DNA of 64,000 bases from Aphrophora alni (taxonomy: Eukaryota; Arthropoda; Insecta; Hemiptera; Aphrophoridae), in NCBI GenBank assembly GCA_963513935.1, contig OY740773.1, positions 101,169,291-101,233,290 on the forward strand, given 5' to 3'. Shown here piece after piece: positions 1-15,550 of this stretch (position 1 is the stretch's first letter; every line of letters starts with the position of its first letter). Below the pieces are notes generated by a model. That model searched no databases. It was not told where the DNA came from and worked only from the letters and a program-made list of their open reading frames with translations. A program made the position numbers and the translations under genes.

Positions 1-46
1 TAAACCAATTTCTTTTTCCTTGGTGCCAAAACTATTCGTTCTTTGC
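1..46. other. Non-repetitive left flank of the 40-bp array
   Basis: This short unique stretch ends in a CTTTGCC-like junction, after which the 40-bp monomer begins at once with CTTTAATTTGATATATCG. It marks the true left boundary of the array, so the array is entire within the window. It is too short to classify. Confidence 0.6.
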
Positions 47-1699
47 CCTTTAATTTGATATATCGCAACCCACAGGTACCCATTAACCTTTAATTTGATA
101 TATCGCAACCCACAGATACCCATTAACCTTTAATTTGATATATCGCAACCCACAGGTACCCATTAACCTTTAATTTGATATATCGCAACCCACAGGTACC
201 CAATAACCTATAATTTGATATATCGCAACCCACAGGTACCCATTAACCTTTAATTTGATATATCGCAACCCACAGGTACCCATTAACCTTTAATTTGATA
301 TATCGCAACCCACAGGTACACATTAACCTTTAATTTGATATATCGCAACCCACAGGTACACATTAACCTATAATTTGATATATCGCAACCCACAGGTACC
401 CATTAACCTTTAATTTGATATATCGCAACCCACAGGTACCCACTAACCTATAATTTGATATATCGCAACCCACAGGTACCCAATAACCTATAATTTGATA
501 TATCGCAACCCACAGGTACCCATTAACCTTTAATTTGATATATCGCAACCCACAGGTACCCATTAACCTTTAATTTGATATATCGCAACCCACAGGTACA
601 CATTAACCTTTAATTTGATATATCGCAAACCACAGATACCCATTAACCTTTAATTTGATATATCGCAACCCACAGGTACCCATTAACCTTTAATTTGATA
701 TATCGCAACCCACAGGTACACATTAACCTTTAATTTGATATATCGCAACCCACAGGTACACATTAACCTTTAATTTGATATATCGCAACCCACAGGTACA
801 CATTAACCTATAATTTGATATATCGCAACCCACAGGTACCCATTAACCTTTAATTTGATATATCGCAACCCACAGGTACCCACTAACCTATAATTTGATA
901 TATCGCAACCCACAGGTACCCAATAACCTATAATTTGATATATCGCAACCCACAGGTACCCATTAACCTTTAATTTGATATATCGCAACCCACAGGTACT
1001 CATTAACCTTCAATTTGATATATCGCAACCCACAGATACCCATTAACCTTTAATTTGATATATCGCAACCCACAGGTACCCATTAACCTTTAATTTGATA
1101 TATCGCAACCCACAGGTACCCATTAACCTTCAATTTGATATATCGCAACCCACAGGTACCCATTAACCTTTAATTTGATATATCGCAACCCACAGGTACC
1201 CATTAACCTTTAATTTGATATATCGCAACCCACAGGTACCCATTAACCATTAATTTGATATATCGCAACCCACAGGTACCCATTAACCTTCAATTTGATA
1301 TATCGCAACCCACAGGTACCCATTAACCTTTAATTTGATACATCGCAACCCACAGGTACCCATTAACCTTTAATTTGATATATCGCAACCCACAGGTACC
1401 CATTAACCTTTAATTTGATATATCGCAACCCACAGGTACACATTAACCTTTAATTTGATATATCGCAACCCACAGATACCCATTAACCTTTAATTTGATA
1501 TATCGCAACCCACAGATACCCATTAACCTTTAATTTGATATATCGCAACCCACAGGTACCCATTAACCTTTAATTTGATATATCGCAACCCACAGGTACC
1601 CATTAACCTTTAATTTGATATATCGCAACCCACAGGTACCCATTAACCTTTAATTTGATATATCGCAACCCACAGGTACCCATTAACCTTTAATTTGAT

Positions 1700-4600
1700 A
1701 TATCGCAACCCACAGGTACCCATTAACCTTTAATTTGATATATCGCAACCCACAGGTACCCATTAACCTTTAATTTGATATATCGCAACCCACAGGTACC
1801 CATTAACCTTTAATTTGATATATCGCAACCCACAGGTACCCATTAACCTTCAATTTGATATATCGCAACCCACAGATACCCATTAACCTTTAATTTGATA
1901 TATCGCAACCCACAGGTACCCATTAACCTTTAATTTGATATATCGCAACCCACAGGTACCCATTAACCTTTAATTTGATATATCGCAACCCACAGATACC
2001 CATTAACCTTTAATTTGATATATCGCAACCCACAGGTACCCATTAACCTTTAATTTGATATATCGCAACCCACAGGTACCCATTAACCTTTAATTTGATA
2101 TATCGCAACCCACAGGTACCCATTAACCTTTAATTTGATATATCGCAACCCACAGGTACCCATTAACCTTTAATTTGATATATCGCAACCCACAGATACC
2201 CATTAACCTTTAATTTGATATATCGCAACCCACAGGTACCCATTAACCTTCAATTTGATATATCGCAACCCACAGGTACCCATTAACCTTTAATTTGATA
2301 TATCGCAACCCACAGGTACCCATTAACCTTTAATTTGATATATCGCAACCCACAGGTACCCAATAACCTATAATTTGATATATCGCAACCCACAGGTACC
2401 CATTAACCTTTAATTTGATATATCGCAAAACACAGGTACCCATTAACCTTTAATTTGATATATCGCAACCCACAGGTACCCATTAACCTTTAATTTGATA
2501 TATTGCAACCCACAGGTACCCATTAACTTTAATGTACCCATTAACTTTAATTTGATATATTGCAACCCACATGTACCCATTAACCTTTAATTTGATATAT
2601 TGCAACCCACAGGTACCCATTAACCTTTAATTTGATATATTGCAACCCACAGGTACCCATTAACTTTAATTTGATATATCGCAACCCACATGTACCCATT
2701 AACCTTTAATTTGATATATTGCAACCCACAGGTACCCATTAACCTTTAATTTGATATATCGCAACCCACAGGTACCCATTAACCTTTAATTTGATATATC
2801 GCAACCCACAGGTACCCAATAACCTATAATTTGATATATCCCAACCCACAGGTACCCATTAACCTTTAATTTGATATATCGCAACCCACAGGTACCCATT
2901 AACCTTTAATTTGATATATCGCAACCCACAGGTACCCATTAACCTTTAATTTGATATATTGCAACCCACAGGTACCCATTAACTTTAATTTGATATATCG
3001 CAACCCACATGTACCCAATAACCTTTAATTTGGTATATATCGCAACCCACAGGTACCCATTAACCTTTAATTTGATATAATGCAACCCACAGATACCCAT
3101 TAACCTTTAATTTGATATATTGCAACCCACAGGTACCCATTAACCTGTAATTTGATATATTGCAACCCACAGGTACCCAATAACCTTTAATTTGGTATAT
3201 ATCGCAACCCACAGGTACCCATTAACCTTTATTTGATATAATGCAACCCACAGATACCCATTAACCTTTAATTTGATATATCGCAACCCACAGATACCCA
3301 TTAACCTTTAATTTGATATATAGCAACCCACAGGTACCCAATAACCTTTAATTTGATATATCGCAATCCACAGGTACCCATTAACTTTAATTTGATATAT
3401 CGCAACCCACAGGTACCCAATAACCTATAATTTGATATATCGCAACCCACAGGTACCCATTAACCTTTAATTTGATATATCGTAACCCACAGGTACCCAT
3501 TAACCTTTAATTTGATATATTGCAATCCACAGGTACCCATTAACTTTAATTTGATATATCGCAACCCACAGGTACCCATTAACTTTAATTTGATATATCG
3601 CAACCCACAGGTACCCAAAACCCTTTAATTTGGTATATATCGCAACCCACAGGTACCCATTAACCTTTAATTTGATATATCGCAATCCACAGGTACCCAA
3701 TAACCTATAATTTGATATATCGCAACCCACAGGTACCCAATAACCTATAATTTGATATATCGCAACCCACAGGTACCCATTAACCTTTAATTTGATATAT
3801 CGTAACCCACAGGTACCCATTAACCTTTAATTTGATATATTGCAATCCACAGGTACCCATTAACTTTAATTTGATATATCGCAACCCACAGGTACCCAAT
3901 AACCTATAATTTGATATATCGCAACCCACAGGTACCCATTAACCTTTAATTTGATATATCGTAACCCACAGGTACCCATTAACCTTTTATTTGATATATT
4001 GCAATCCACAGGTACCAATTAACTTTAATTTGATATATCGCAACCCACAGGTACCCAATAACCTATAATTTGATAGATCGCAACCCACAGGTACCCATTA
4101 ACCTTTAATTTGATATATCGTAACCCACAGGTACCCATTAACCTTTAATTGTATATATCGCAATCCACAGGTACCCAATAACCTATAATTTGATATATCG
4201 CAACCCACAGGTACCCATTAACCTTTAATTTGATATATTGCAACCCACAGGTACCCATTAACTTTAATTTGATATATCGCAACCCACAGGTACCCAAAAC
4301 CCTTTAATTTGGTATATATCGCAACCCACAGGTACCCATTAACCTTTAATTTGATATATCGCAATCCACAGGTACCCAATAACCTATAATTTGATATATC
4401 GCAACCCACAGGTACCCATTAACCTTTAATTTGATATATTGCAACCAACAGGTACCCATTAACTTTAATTTGATATATCGCAACCCACAGGTACCCAAAA
4501 CCCTTTAATTTGATATATAGCAACCCACATGTAACCATTAACCTTTAATTTGATATATCGCAACCCACAGGTACCTATTAACCTTTAATTAGATATATCG

Positions 4601-5760
4601 CAACCCACAGATACCCATTAACCTTTATTTGATATATAGCAACCCACAGATACCCATTAACCTCTAATTTGATATATCGCAGCCCACAGATACCCATTAA
4701 CCTTTAATTTGATATATCGCAACCCACAGATACCCAATAACCTTTAATTTGATATATCGCAACCCACAGATACCCAATAACCTTTAATTTGATATATCGC
4801 AACCCACAGGTACCCATTAACCTTTAATTTGATATATCGCAACCCACAGATACCCAATAACCTTTAATTTGATATATCGCAACCCACAGATACCCAATAA
4901 CCTTTAATTTGATATATCGCAACCCACAGATACCCAATAACCTTTAATTTGATATATCGCAACCCACAGATACCCAATAACCTTTAATTTGATATATCGC
5001 AACCCACAGGTACCCATTAACCTTTAATTTGATATAATGCAACCCACAGATACCTATTAACCTCTAATTTGATATATCGCAACCCACAGATACCCATTAA
5101 CCATTAATTTGATATATTGCAACCCACATGTAACCATTAACCTTTAATTTGATATATCGCAACCCACAGGTACCCATTAACATTTAATTTGATATATCGC
5201 AACCCACAGGTACCCATTAACCTTTAATTTGATATATCGCAACCCACAGATACCCATTAACCATTAATTTGATATAATGCAACCCACAGGTACCCATTAA
5301 CCTTTAATTTGATATATCGCAACCCACAGGTACCCATTAACCTTTAATTTGATATATCGCAACCCACAGATACCCAATAACCTTTAATTTGATATATCGC
5401 AACCCACAGATACCCAATAACCTTTAATTTGATATATCGCAACCCACAGATACCCAATAACCTTTAATTTGATATATCGCAACCCACAGATACCCAATAA
5501 CCTTTAATTTGATATATCGCAATCCACAGGTACCCATTAACCTTTAATTTGATATATCGCAACCCACAGATACCCAATAACCTTTAATTTGATATATCGC
5601 AACCCACAGATACCCAATAACCTTTAATTTGATATATCGCAACCCACAGATACCCAATAACCTTTAATTTGATATATCGCAACCCACAGGTACCCATTAA
5701 CCTTTAATTTGATATAATGCAACCCACAGATACCCAATAACCTTTAATTTGATATATCGC
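1700..5760. repeat. Higher-order segment of the 40-bp satellite, copy 1
   Basis: This stretch, about 4 kb, recurs near-identically 6831 bp downstream. Diagnostic irregularities keep the same spacing: CAATTTG variants at 1851 and 2251, CAAAACAC at 2426, the broken unit AATGTACCC at 2531, and the 38/42-bp units between 3.0 and 4.6 kb. Sparse differences exist, for example GCAGCCCAC near 4681 against GCAACCCAC in the other copy. The edges are estimated from where variant patterns stop matching. Confidence 0.85.
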
Positions 5761-6730
5761 AACCCACAGATACCCATTAACCATTAATTTGATATATTGC
5801 AACCCACATGTAACCATTAACCTTTAATTTGATATAATGCAACCCACAGATACCCATTAACCTTTAATTTGATATATCGCAACCCACAGGTACCCATTAA
5901 CCTTTAATTTGATATATCGGAACCCACAGGTACCCATTAACCTTTAATTTGATATATCGCAACCCACAGATACCCATTAACCATTAATTTGATATAATGC
6001 AACCCACAGGTACCCATTAACCTTTAATTTGATATATCGCAACCCACAGGTACCCATTAACCTTTAATTTGATATATCGCAACCCACAGGTACCCATTAA
6101 CCTTTAATTTGATATATCGCAACCCACAGGTACCCATTAACCTTTAATTTGATATATCGCAACCCACAGGTACCCATTAACCTTTAATTTGATATATCGC
6201 AACCCACAGATACCCATTAACCTTTAATTTGATATATCGCAACCCACAGGTACCCATTAACCTTTAATTTGATATATCGCAACCCACAGGTACCCATTAA
6301 CCTTTAATTTGATATATCGCAACCCACAGGTACCCATTAACCTTTAATTTGATATATCGCAACCCACAGGTACCCATTAACCTTTAATTTGATATATCGC
6401 AACCCACAGATACCCATTAACCTTTAATTTGATATATCGCAACCCACAGGTACCCATTAACCTTCAATTTGATATATCGCAACCCACAGGTACCCATTAA
6501 CCTTTAATTTGATATATCGCAACCCACAGGTACCCATTAACCTTTAATTTGATATATCGCAACCCACAGGTACCCAATAACCTATAATTTGATATATCGC
6601 AACCCACAGGTACCCATTAACCTTTAATTTGATATATCGCAAAACACAGGTACCCATTAACCTTTAATTTGATATATCGCAACCCACAGGTACCCATTAA
6701 CCTTTAATTTGATATATTGCAACCCACAGG
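5249..6730. repeat. Higher-order segment duplicated 2497 bp downstream
   Basis: Rare markers repeat at a fixed 2497-bp offset: GATACCCATTAACCATT at 5249 and 7746, CAATCCAC near 5520 and 8017, and CATGTAACC at 5807 and 8304. Further right the offset becomes 2617 bp (broken unit at 6745 and 9362). The 120-bp change equals three monomers and fits unequal exchange after the duplication. Confidence 0.75.
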
Positions 6731-7737
6731 TACCCATTAACTTTAATGTACCCATTAACTTTAATTTGATATATTGCAACCCACATGTACCCATTAACCT
6801 TTAATTTGATATATTGCAACCCACAGGTACCCATTAACCTTTAATTTGATATATTGCAACCCACAGGTACCCATTAACTTTAATTTGATATATCGCAACC
6901 CACATGTACCCATTAACCTTTAATTTGATATATTGCAACCCACAGGTACCCATTAACCTTTAATTTGATATATCGCAACCCACAGGTACCCATTAACCTT
7001 TAATTTGATATATCGCAACCCACAGGTACCCAATAACCTATAATTTGATATATCCCAACCCACAGGTACCCATTAACCTTTAATTTGATATATCGCAACC
7101 CACAGGTACCCATTAACCTTTAATTTGATATATCGCAACCCACAGGTACCCATTAACCTTTAATTTGATATATTGCAACCCACAGGTACCCATTAACTTT
7201 AATTTGATATATCGCAACCCACATGTACCCAATAACCTTTAATTTGGTATATATCGCAACCCACAGGTACCCATTAACCTTTAATTTGATATAATGCAAC
7301 CCACAGATACCCATTAACCTTTAATTTGATATATTGCAACCCACAGGTACCCATTAACCTGTAATTTGATATATTGCAACCCACAGGTACCCAATAACCT
7401 TTAATTTGGTATATATCGCAACCCACAGGTACCCATTAACCTTTATTTGATATAATGCAACCCACAGATACCCATTAACCTTTAATTTGATATATCGCAA
7501 CCCACAGATACCCATTAACCTTTAATTTGATATATAGCAACCCACAGGTACCCAATAACCTTTAATTTGATATATCGCAATCCACAGGTACCCATTAACT
7601 TTAATTTGATATATCGCAACCCACAGGTACCCAATAACCTATAATTTGATATATCGCAACCCACAGGTACCCATTAACCTTTAATTTGATATATCGTAAC
7701 CCACAGGTACCCATTAACCTTTAATTTGATATATTGC
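6560..7737. repeat. Higher-order segment, partial copy of 2.3-3.5 kb
   Basis: This matches 2346-3523 at a constant 4214-bp offset, including the broken unit AATGTACCC (6745 against 2531), the CCCAACCCA variant and the irregular 38/42-bp units. Correspondence stops near 7738, where the reference copy reads GCAATCCACAGG but this one switches to GCAACCCACAGATACC. That change marks a recombination junction inside the array. Confidence 0.8.
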
Positions 7738-8529
7738 AACCCACAGATACCCATTAACCATTAATTTGATATAATGCAACCCACAGGTACCCATTAACCT
7801 TTAATTTGATATATCGCAACCCACAGGTACCCATTAACCTTTAATTTGATATATCGCAACCCACAGATACCCAATAACCTTTAATTTGATATATCGCAAC
7901 CCACAGATACCCAATAACCTTTAATTTGATATATCGCAACCCACAGATACCCAATAACCTCTAATTTGATATATCGCAACCCACAGATACCCAATAACCT
8001 TTAATTTGATATATCGCAATCCACAGGTACCCATTAACCTTTAATTTGATATATCGCAACCCACAGATACCCAATAACCTTTAATTTGATATATCGCAAC
8101 CCACAGATACCCAATAACCTTTAATTTGATATATCGCAACCCACAGATACCCAATAACCTTTAATTTGATATATCGCAACCCACAGGTACCCATTAACCT
8201 TTAATTTGATATAATGCAACCCACAGATACCCAATAACCTTTAATTTGATATATCGCAACCCACAGATACCCATTAACCATTAATTTGATATATTGCAAC
8301 CCACATGTAACCATTAACCTTTAATTTGATATAATGCAACCCACAGATACCCATTAACCTTTAATTTGATATATCGCAACCCACAGGTACCCATTAACCT
8401 TTAATTTGATATATCGCAACCCACAGGTACCCATTAACCTTTAATTTGATATATCGCAACCCACAGATACCCATTAACCATTAATTTGATATAATGCAAC
8501 CCACAGGTACCCATTAACCTTTAATTTGA

Positions 8530-11500
8530 TATATCGCAACCCACAGGTACCCATTAACCTTTAATTTGATATATCGCAACCCACAGGTACCCATTAACCT
8601 TTAATTTGATATATCGCAACCCACAGGTACCCATTAACCTTTAATTTGATATATCGCAACCCACAGGTACCCATTAACCTTCAATTTGATATATCGCAAC
8701 CCACAGATACCCATTAACCTTTAATTTGATATATCGCAACCCACAGGTACCCATTAACCTTTAATTTGATATATCGCAACCCACAGGTACCCATTAACCT
8801 TTAATTTGATATATCGCAACCCACAGATACCCATTAACCTTTAATTTGATATATCGCAACCCACAGGTACCCATTAACCTTTAATTTGATATATCGCAAC
8901 CCACAGGTACCCATTAACCTTTAATTTGATATATCGCAACCCACAGGTACCCATTAACCTTTAATTTGATATATCGCAACCCACAGGTACCCATTAACCT
9001 TTAATTTGATATATCGCAACCCACAGATACCCATTAACCTTTAATTTGATATATCGCAACCCACAGGTACCCATTAACCTTCAATTTGATATATCGCAAC
9101 CCACAGGTACCCATTAACCTTTAATTTGATATATCGCAACCCACAGGTACCCATTAACCTTTAATTTGATATATCGCAACCCACAGGTACCCAATAACCT
9201 ATAATTTGATATATCGCAACCCACAGGTACCCATTAACCTTTAATTTGATATATCGCAAAACACAGGTACCCATTAACCTTTAATTTGATATATCGCAAC
9301 CCACAGGTACCCATTAACCTTTAATTTGATATATTGCAACCCACAGGTACCCATTAACTTTAATGTACCCATTAACTTTAATTTGATATATTGCAACCCA
9401 CATGTACCCATTAACCTTTAATTTGATATATTGCAACCCACAGGTACCCATTAACCTTTAATTTGATATATTGCAACCCACAGGTACCCATTAACTTTAA
9501 TTTGATATATCGCAACCCACATGTACCCATTAACCTTTAATTTGATATATTGCAACCCACAGGTACCCATTAACCTTTAATTTGATATATCGCAACCCAC
9601 AGGTACCCATTAACCTTTAATTTGATATATCGCAACCCACAGGTACCCAATAACCTATAATTTGATATATCCCAACCCACAGGTACCCATTAACCTTTAA
9701 TTTGATATATCGCAACCCACAGGTACCCATTAACCTTTAATTTGATATATCGCAACCCACAGGTACCCATTAACCTTTAATTTGATATATTGCAACCCAC
9801 AGGTACCCATTAACTTTAATTTGATATATCGCAACCCACATGTACCCAATAACCTTTAATTTGGTATATATCGCAACCCACAGGTACCCATTAACCTTTA
9901 ATTTGATATAATGCAACCCACAGATACCCATTAACCTTTAATTTGATATATTGCAACCCACAGGTACCCATTAACCTGTAATTTGATATATTGCAACCCA
10001 CAGGTACCCAATAACCTTTAATTTGGTATATATCGCAACCCACAGGTACCCATTAACCTTTATTTGATATAATGCAACCCACAGATACCCATTAACCTTT
10101 AATTTGATATATCGCAACCCACAGATACCCATTAACCTTTAATTTGATATATAGCAACCCACAGGTACCCAATAACCTTTAATTTGATATATCACAATCC
10201 ACAGGTACCCATTAACTTTAATTTGATATATCGCAACCCACAGGTACCCAATAACCTATAATTTGATATATCGCAACCCACAGGTACCCATTAACCTTTA
10301 ATTTGATATATCGTAACCCACAGGTACCCATTAACCTTTAATTTGATATATTGCAATCCACAGGTACCCATTAACTTTAATTTGATATATCGCAACCCAC
10401 AGGTACCCATTAACTTTAATTTGATATATCGCAACCCACAGGTACCCAAAACCCTTTAATTTGGTATATATCGCAACCCACAGGTACCCATTAACCTTTA
10501 ATTTGATATATCGCAATCCACAGGTACCCAATAACCTATAATTTGATATATCGCAACCCACAGGTACCCAATAACCTATAATTTGATATATCGCAACCCA
10601 CAGGTACCCATTAACCTTTAATTTGATATATCGTAACCCACAGGTACCCATTAACCTTTAATTTGATATATTGCAATCCACAGGTACCCATTAACTTTAA
10701 TTTGATATATCGCAACCCACAGGTACCCAATAACCTATAATTTGATATATCGCAACCCACAGGTACCCATTAACCTTTAATTTGATATATCGTAACCCAC
10801 AGGTACCCATTAACCTTTTATTTGATATATTGCAATCCACAGGTACCAATTAACTTTAATTTGATATATCGCAACCCACAGGTACCCAATAACCTATAAT
10901 TTGATAGATCGCAACCCACAGGTACCCATTAACCTTTAATTTGATATATCGTAACCCACAGGTACCCATTAACCTTTAATTGTATATATCGCAATCCACA
11001 GGTACCCAATAACCTATAATTTGATATATCGCAACCCACAGGTACCCATTAACCTTTAATTTGATATATTGCAACCCACAGGTACCCATTAACTTTAATT
11101 TGATATATCGCAACCCACAGGTACCCAAAACCCTTTAATTTGGTATATATCGCAACCCACAGGTACCCATTAACCTTTAATTTGATATATCGCAATCCAC
11201 AGGTACCCAATAACCTATAATTTGATATATCGCAACCCACAGGTACCCATTAACCTTTAATTTGATATATTGCAACCAACAGGTACCCATTAACTTTAAT
11301 TTGATATATCGCAACCCACAGGTACCCAAAACCCTTTAATTTGATATATAGCAACCCACATGTAACCATTAACCTTTAATTTGATATATCGCAACCCACA
11401 GGTACCTATTAACCTTTAATTAGATATATCGCAACCCACAGATACCCATTAACCTTTATTTGATATATAGCAACCCACAGATACCCATTAACCTCTAATT

Positions 11501-12591
11501 TGATATATCGCAACCCACAGATACCCATTAACCTTTAATTTGATATATCGCAACCCACAGATACCCAATAACCTTTAATTTGATATATCGCAACCCACAG
11601 ATACCCAATAACCTTTAATTTGATATATCGCAACCCACAGGTACCCATTAACCTTTAATTTGATATATCGCAACCCACAGATACCCAATAACCTTTAATT
11701 TGATATATCGCAACCCACAGATACCCAATAACCTTTAATTTGATATATCGCAACCCACAGATACCCAATAACCTTTAATTTGATATATCGCAACCCACAG
11801 ATACCCAATAACCTTTAATTTGATATATCGCAACCCACAGGTACCCATTAACCTTTAATTTGATATAATGCAACCCACAGATACCTATTAACCTCTAATT
11901 TGATATATCGCAACCCACAGATACCCATTAACCATTAATTTGATATATTGCAACCCACATGTAACCATTAACCTTTAATTTGATATATCGCAACCCACAG
12001 GTACCCATTAACATTTAATTTGATATATCGCAACCCACAGGTACCCATTAACCTTTAATTTGATATATCGCAACCCACAGATACCCATTAACCATTAATT
12101 TGATATAATGCAACCCACAGGTACCCATTAACCTTTAATTTGATATATCGCAACCCACAGGTACCCATTAACCTTTAATTTGATATATCGCAACCCACAG
12201 ATACCCAATAACCTTTAATTTGATATATCGCAACCCACAGATACCCAATAACCTTTAATTTGATATATCGCAACCCACAGATACCCAATAACCTTTAATT
12301 TGATATATCGCAACCCACAGATACCCAATAACCTTTAATTTGATATATCGCAACCCACAGGTACCCATTAACCTTTAATTTGATATATCGCAACCCACAG
12401 ATACCCAATAACCTTTAATTTGATATATCGCAACCCACAGATACCCAATAACCTTTAATTTGATATATCGCAACCCACAGATACCCAATAACCTTTAATT
12501 TGATATATCGCAACCCACAGGTACCCATTAACCTTTAATTTGATATAATGCAACCCACAGATACCCAATAACCTTTAATTTGATATATCGC
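8530..12591. repeat. Higher-order segment of the 40-bp satellite, copy 2
   Basis: Second copy of the 1.7-5.76 kb segment at an offset of exactly 6831 bp. The variant series, the broken unit at 9362 and the run of 38/42-bp units at 9.8-11.4 kb all line up. Colinearity ends near 12592, where GCAATCCACAGG is followed by a truncated monomer at about 12620 (GATACCCATT joined directly after TTTAATTT). Confidence 0.85.
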
Positions 12592-14100
12592 AATCCACAG
12601 GTACCCATTAACCTTTAATTTGATACCCATTAACCTTTAATTTGATATATCGCAACCCACAGATACCCAATAACCTTTAATTTGATATATCGCAACCCAC
12701 AGATACCCAATAACCTTTAATTTGATATATCGCAACCCACAGGTACCCATTAACCTTTAATTTGATATATCGCAACCCACAGGTACCCATTAACCTTTAA
12801 TTTGATATATCGCAACCCACAGGTACCCATTAACCTTTAATTTGATATATAGCAACCCACAGATACCCATTAACCTTTAATTTGATATATCGCAACCCAC
12901 AGGTACCCATTAACCTTTAATTTGATATATCGCAACCCACAGGTACCCATTAACCTTTAATTTGATATATCGCAACCCACAGGTACCCATTAACCTTTAA
13001 TTTGATATTACGCAACCCACAGGTACCCATTAACCTTTAATTTGATATATCGCAACCCACAGATACCCATTAACCTTTAATTTGATATATCGCAACCCAC
13101 AGATACCCAATAACCTTTAATTTGATATATCGCAACCCACAGATACCCAATAACCTTTAATTTGATATATCGCAACCCACAGGTACCCATTAACCTTTAA
13201 TTTGATATATCGCAACCCACAGATACCCATTAACCTTTAATTTGATATATTGCAACCCACAGGTACCCATTAACCATTAATTTGATATAATGCAACCCAC
13301 AGGTACCCATTAACCTTTAATTTGATATATCGCAACCCACAGGTACCCATTAACCTTTAATTTGATATATCGCAACCCACAGATACCCAATAACCTTTAA
13401 TTTGATATATCGCAACCCACAGATACCCAATAACCTTTAATTTGATATATCGCAACCCACAGGTACCCATTAACCTTTAATTTGATATATCGCAACCCAC
13501 AGGTACCCATTAACCTTTAATTTGATATATCGCAACCCACAGATACCCAATAACCTTTAATTTGATATATCGCAACCCACAGATACCCAATAACCTTTAA
13601 TTTGATATATCGCAACCCACAGGTACCCATTAACCTTTAATTTGATATAATGCAACCCACAGATACCCAATAACCTTTAATTTGATATATCGCAACCCAC
13701 AGATACCCATTAACCATTAATTTGATATATTGCAACCCACATGTAACCATTAACCTTTAATTTGATATAATGCAACCCACAGATACCCATTAACCTTTAA
13801 TTTGATATATCGCAACCCACAGGTACCCATTAACCTTTAATTTGATATATCGCAACCCACAGGTACCCATTAACCTTTAATTTGATATATCGCAACCCAC
13901 AGATACCCATTAACCATTAATTTGATATAATGCAACCCACAGGTACCCATTAACCTTTAATTTGATATATCGCAACCCACAGGTACCCATTAACCTTTAG
14001 TTTGATATATCGCAACCCACAGGTACCCATTAACCTTTAATTTGATATATTGCAACCCACATGTACCCATTAACCTTTAATTTGATATATCGCAACCCAC

Positions 14101-15550
14101 AGATACCCATTAACCTTTAATTTGATATATCGCAACCCACAGATACCCAATAACCTTTAATTTGATATATCGCAACCCACAGATACCCAATAACCTTTAA
14201 TTTGATATATCGCAACCCACAGGTACCCATTAACCTTTAATTTGATATATCGCAACCCACAGGTACCCATTAACCTTTAATTTGATATATCGCAACCCAC
14301 AGATACCCAATAACCTTTAATTTGATATATCGCAACCCACAGATACCCAATAACCTTTAATTTGATATATCGCAACCCACAGATACCCAATAACCTTTAA
14401 TTTGATATATCGCAACCCACAGGTACCCATTAACCTTTAATTTGATATAATGCAACCCACAGATACCTATTAACCTCTAATTTGATATATCGCAACCCAC
14501 AGATACCCATTAACCATTAATTTGATATATTGCAACCCACATGTAACCATTAACCTTTAATTTGATATATCGCAACCCACAGATACCCATTAACCATTAA
14601 TTTGATATAATGCAACCCACAGGTACCCATTAACCTTTAATTTGATATATCGCAACCCACAGGTACCCATTAACCTTTAATTTGATATATCGCAACCCAC
14701 AGATACCCATTAACCTTTAATTTGATATATTGCAACCCACAGGTACCCATTAACCATTAATTTGATATAATGCAACCCACAGGTACCCATTAACCTTTAA
14801 TTTGATATATCGCAACCCACAGGTACCCATTAACCTTTAATTTGATATATCGCAACCCACAGATACCCAATAACCTTTAATTTGATATATCGCAACCCAC
14901 AGATACCCAATAACCTTTAATTTGATATATCGCAACCCACAGGTACCCATTAACCTTTAATTTGATATATCGCAACCCACAGGTACCCATTAACCTTTAA
15001 TTTGATATATCGCAACCCACAGATACCCAAAAACCTTTAATTTGATATATCGCAACCCACAGATACCCAATAACCTTTAATTTGATATATCGCAACCCAC
15101 AGATACCCAATAACCTTTAATTTGATATATCGCAACCCACAGGTACCCATTAACCTTTAATTTGATATAATGCAACCCACAGATACCTATTAACCTCTAA
15201 TTTGATATATCGCAACCCACAGATACCCATTAACCATTAATTTGATATATTGCAACCCACATGTAACCATTAACCTTTAATTTGATATATCGCAACCCAC
15301 AGATACCCATTAACCATTAATTTGATATAATGCAACCCACAGGTACCCATTAACCTTTAATTTGATATATCGCAACCCACAGGTACCCATTAACCTTTAA
15401 TTTGATATAACGCAACCCACAGATACCCATTAACCTTTAATTTGATATATTGCAACCCACAGGTACCCATTAACCATTAATTTGATATAATGCAACCCAC
15501 AGGTACCCATTAACCTTTAATTTGATATATCGCAACCCACAGGTACCCAT
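14101..15550. repeat. 720-bp tandem higher-order repeat (18 monomers) in the satellite
   Basis: The marker ACCTATTAACCTCTAATTTG occurs at about 14466 and 15186, and the blocks around it match line for line at a 720-bp offset, with only isolated changes such as TTTGATATAACG near 15405 and AAAACC near 15030. This is a recent local duplication of 18 monomers. Confidence 0.8.

Noticed and set aside
363..11240. Repeated minus-strand open frames of 63-106 codons in the 40-bp array as genes
   Set aside because: They are translations of three-monomer cycles of a tandem satellite. Identical frames recur with the higher-order duplication and have no start or stop signals of their own.
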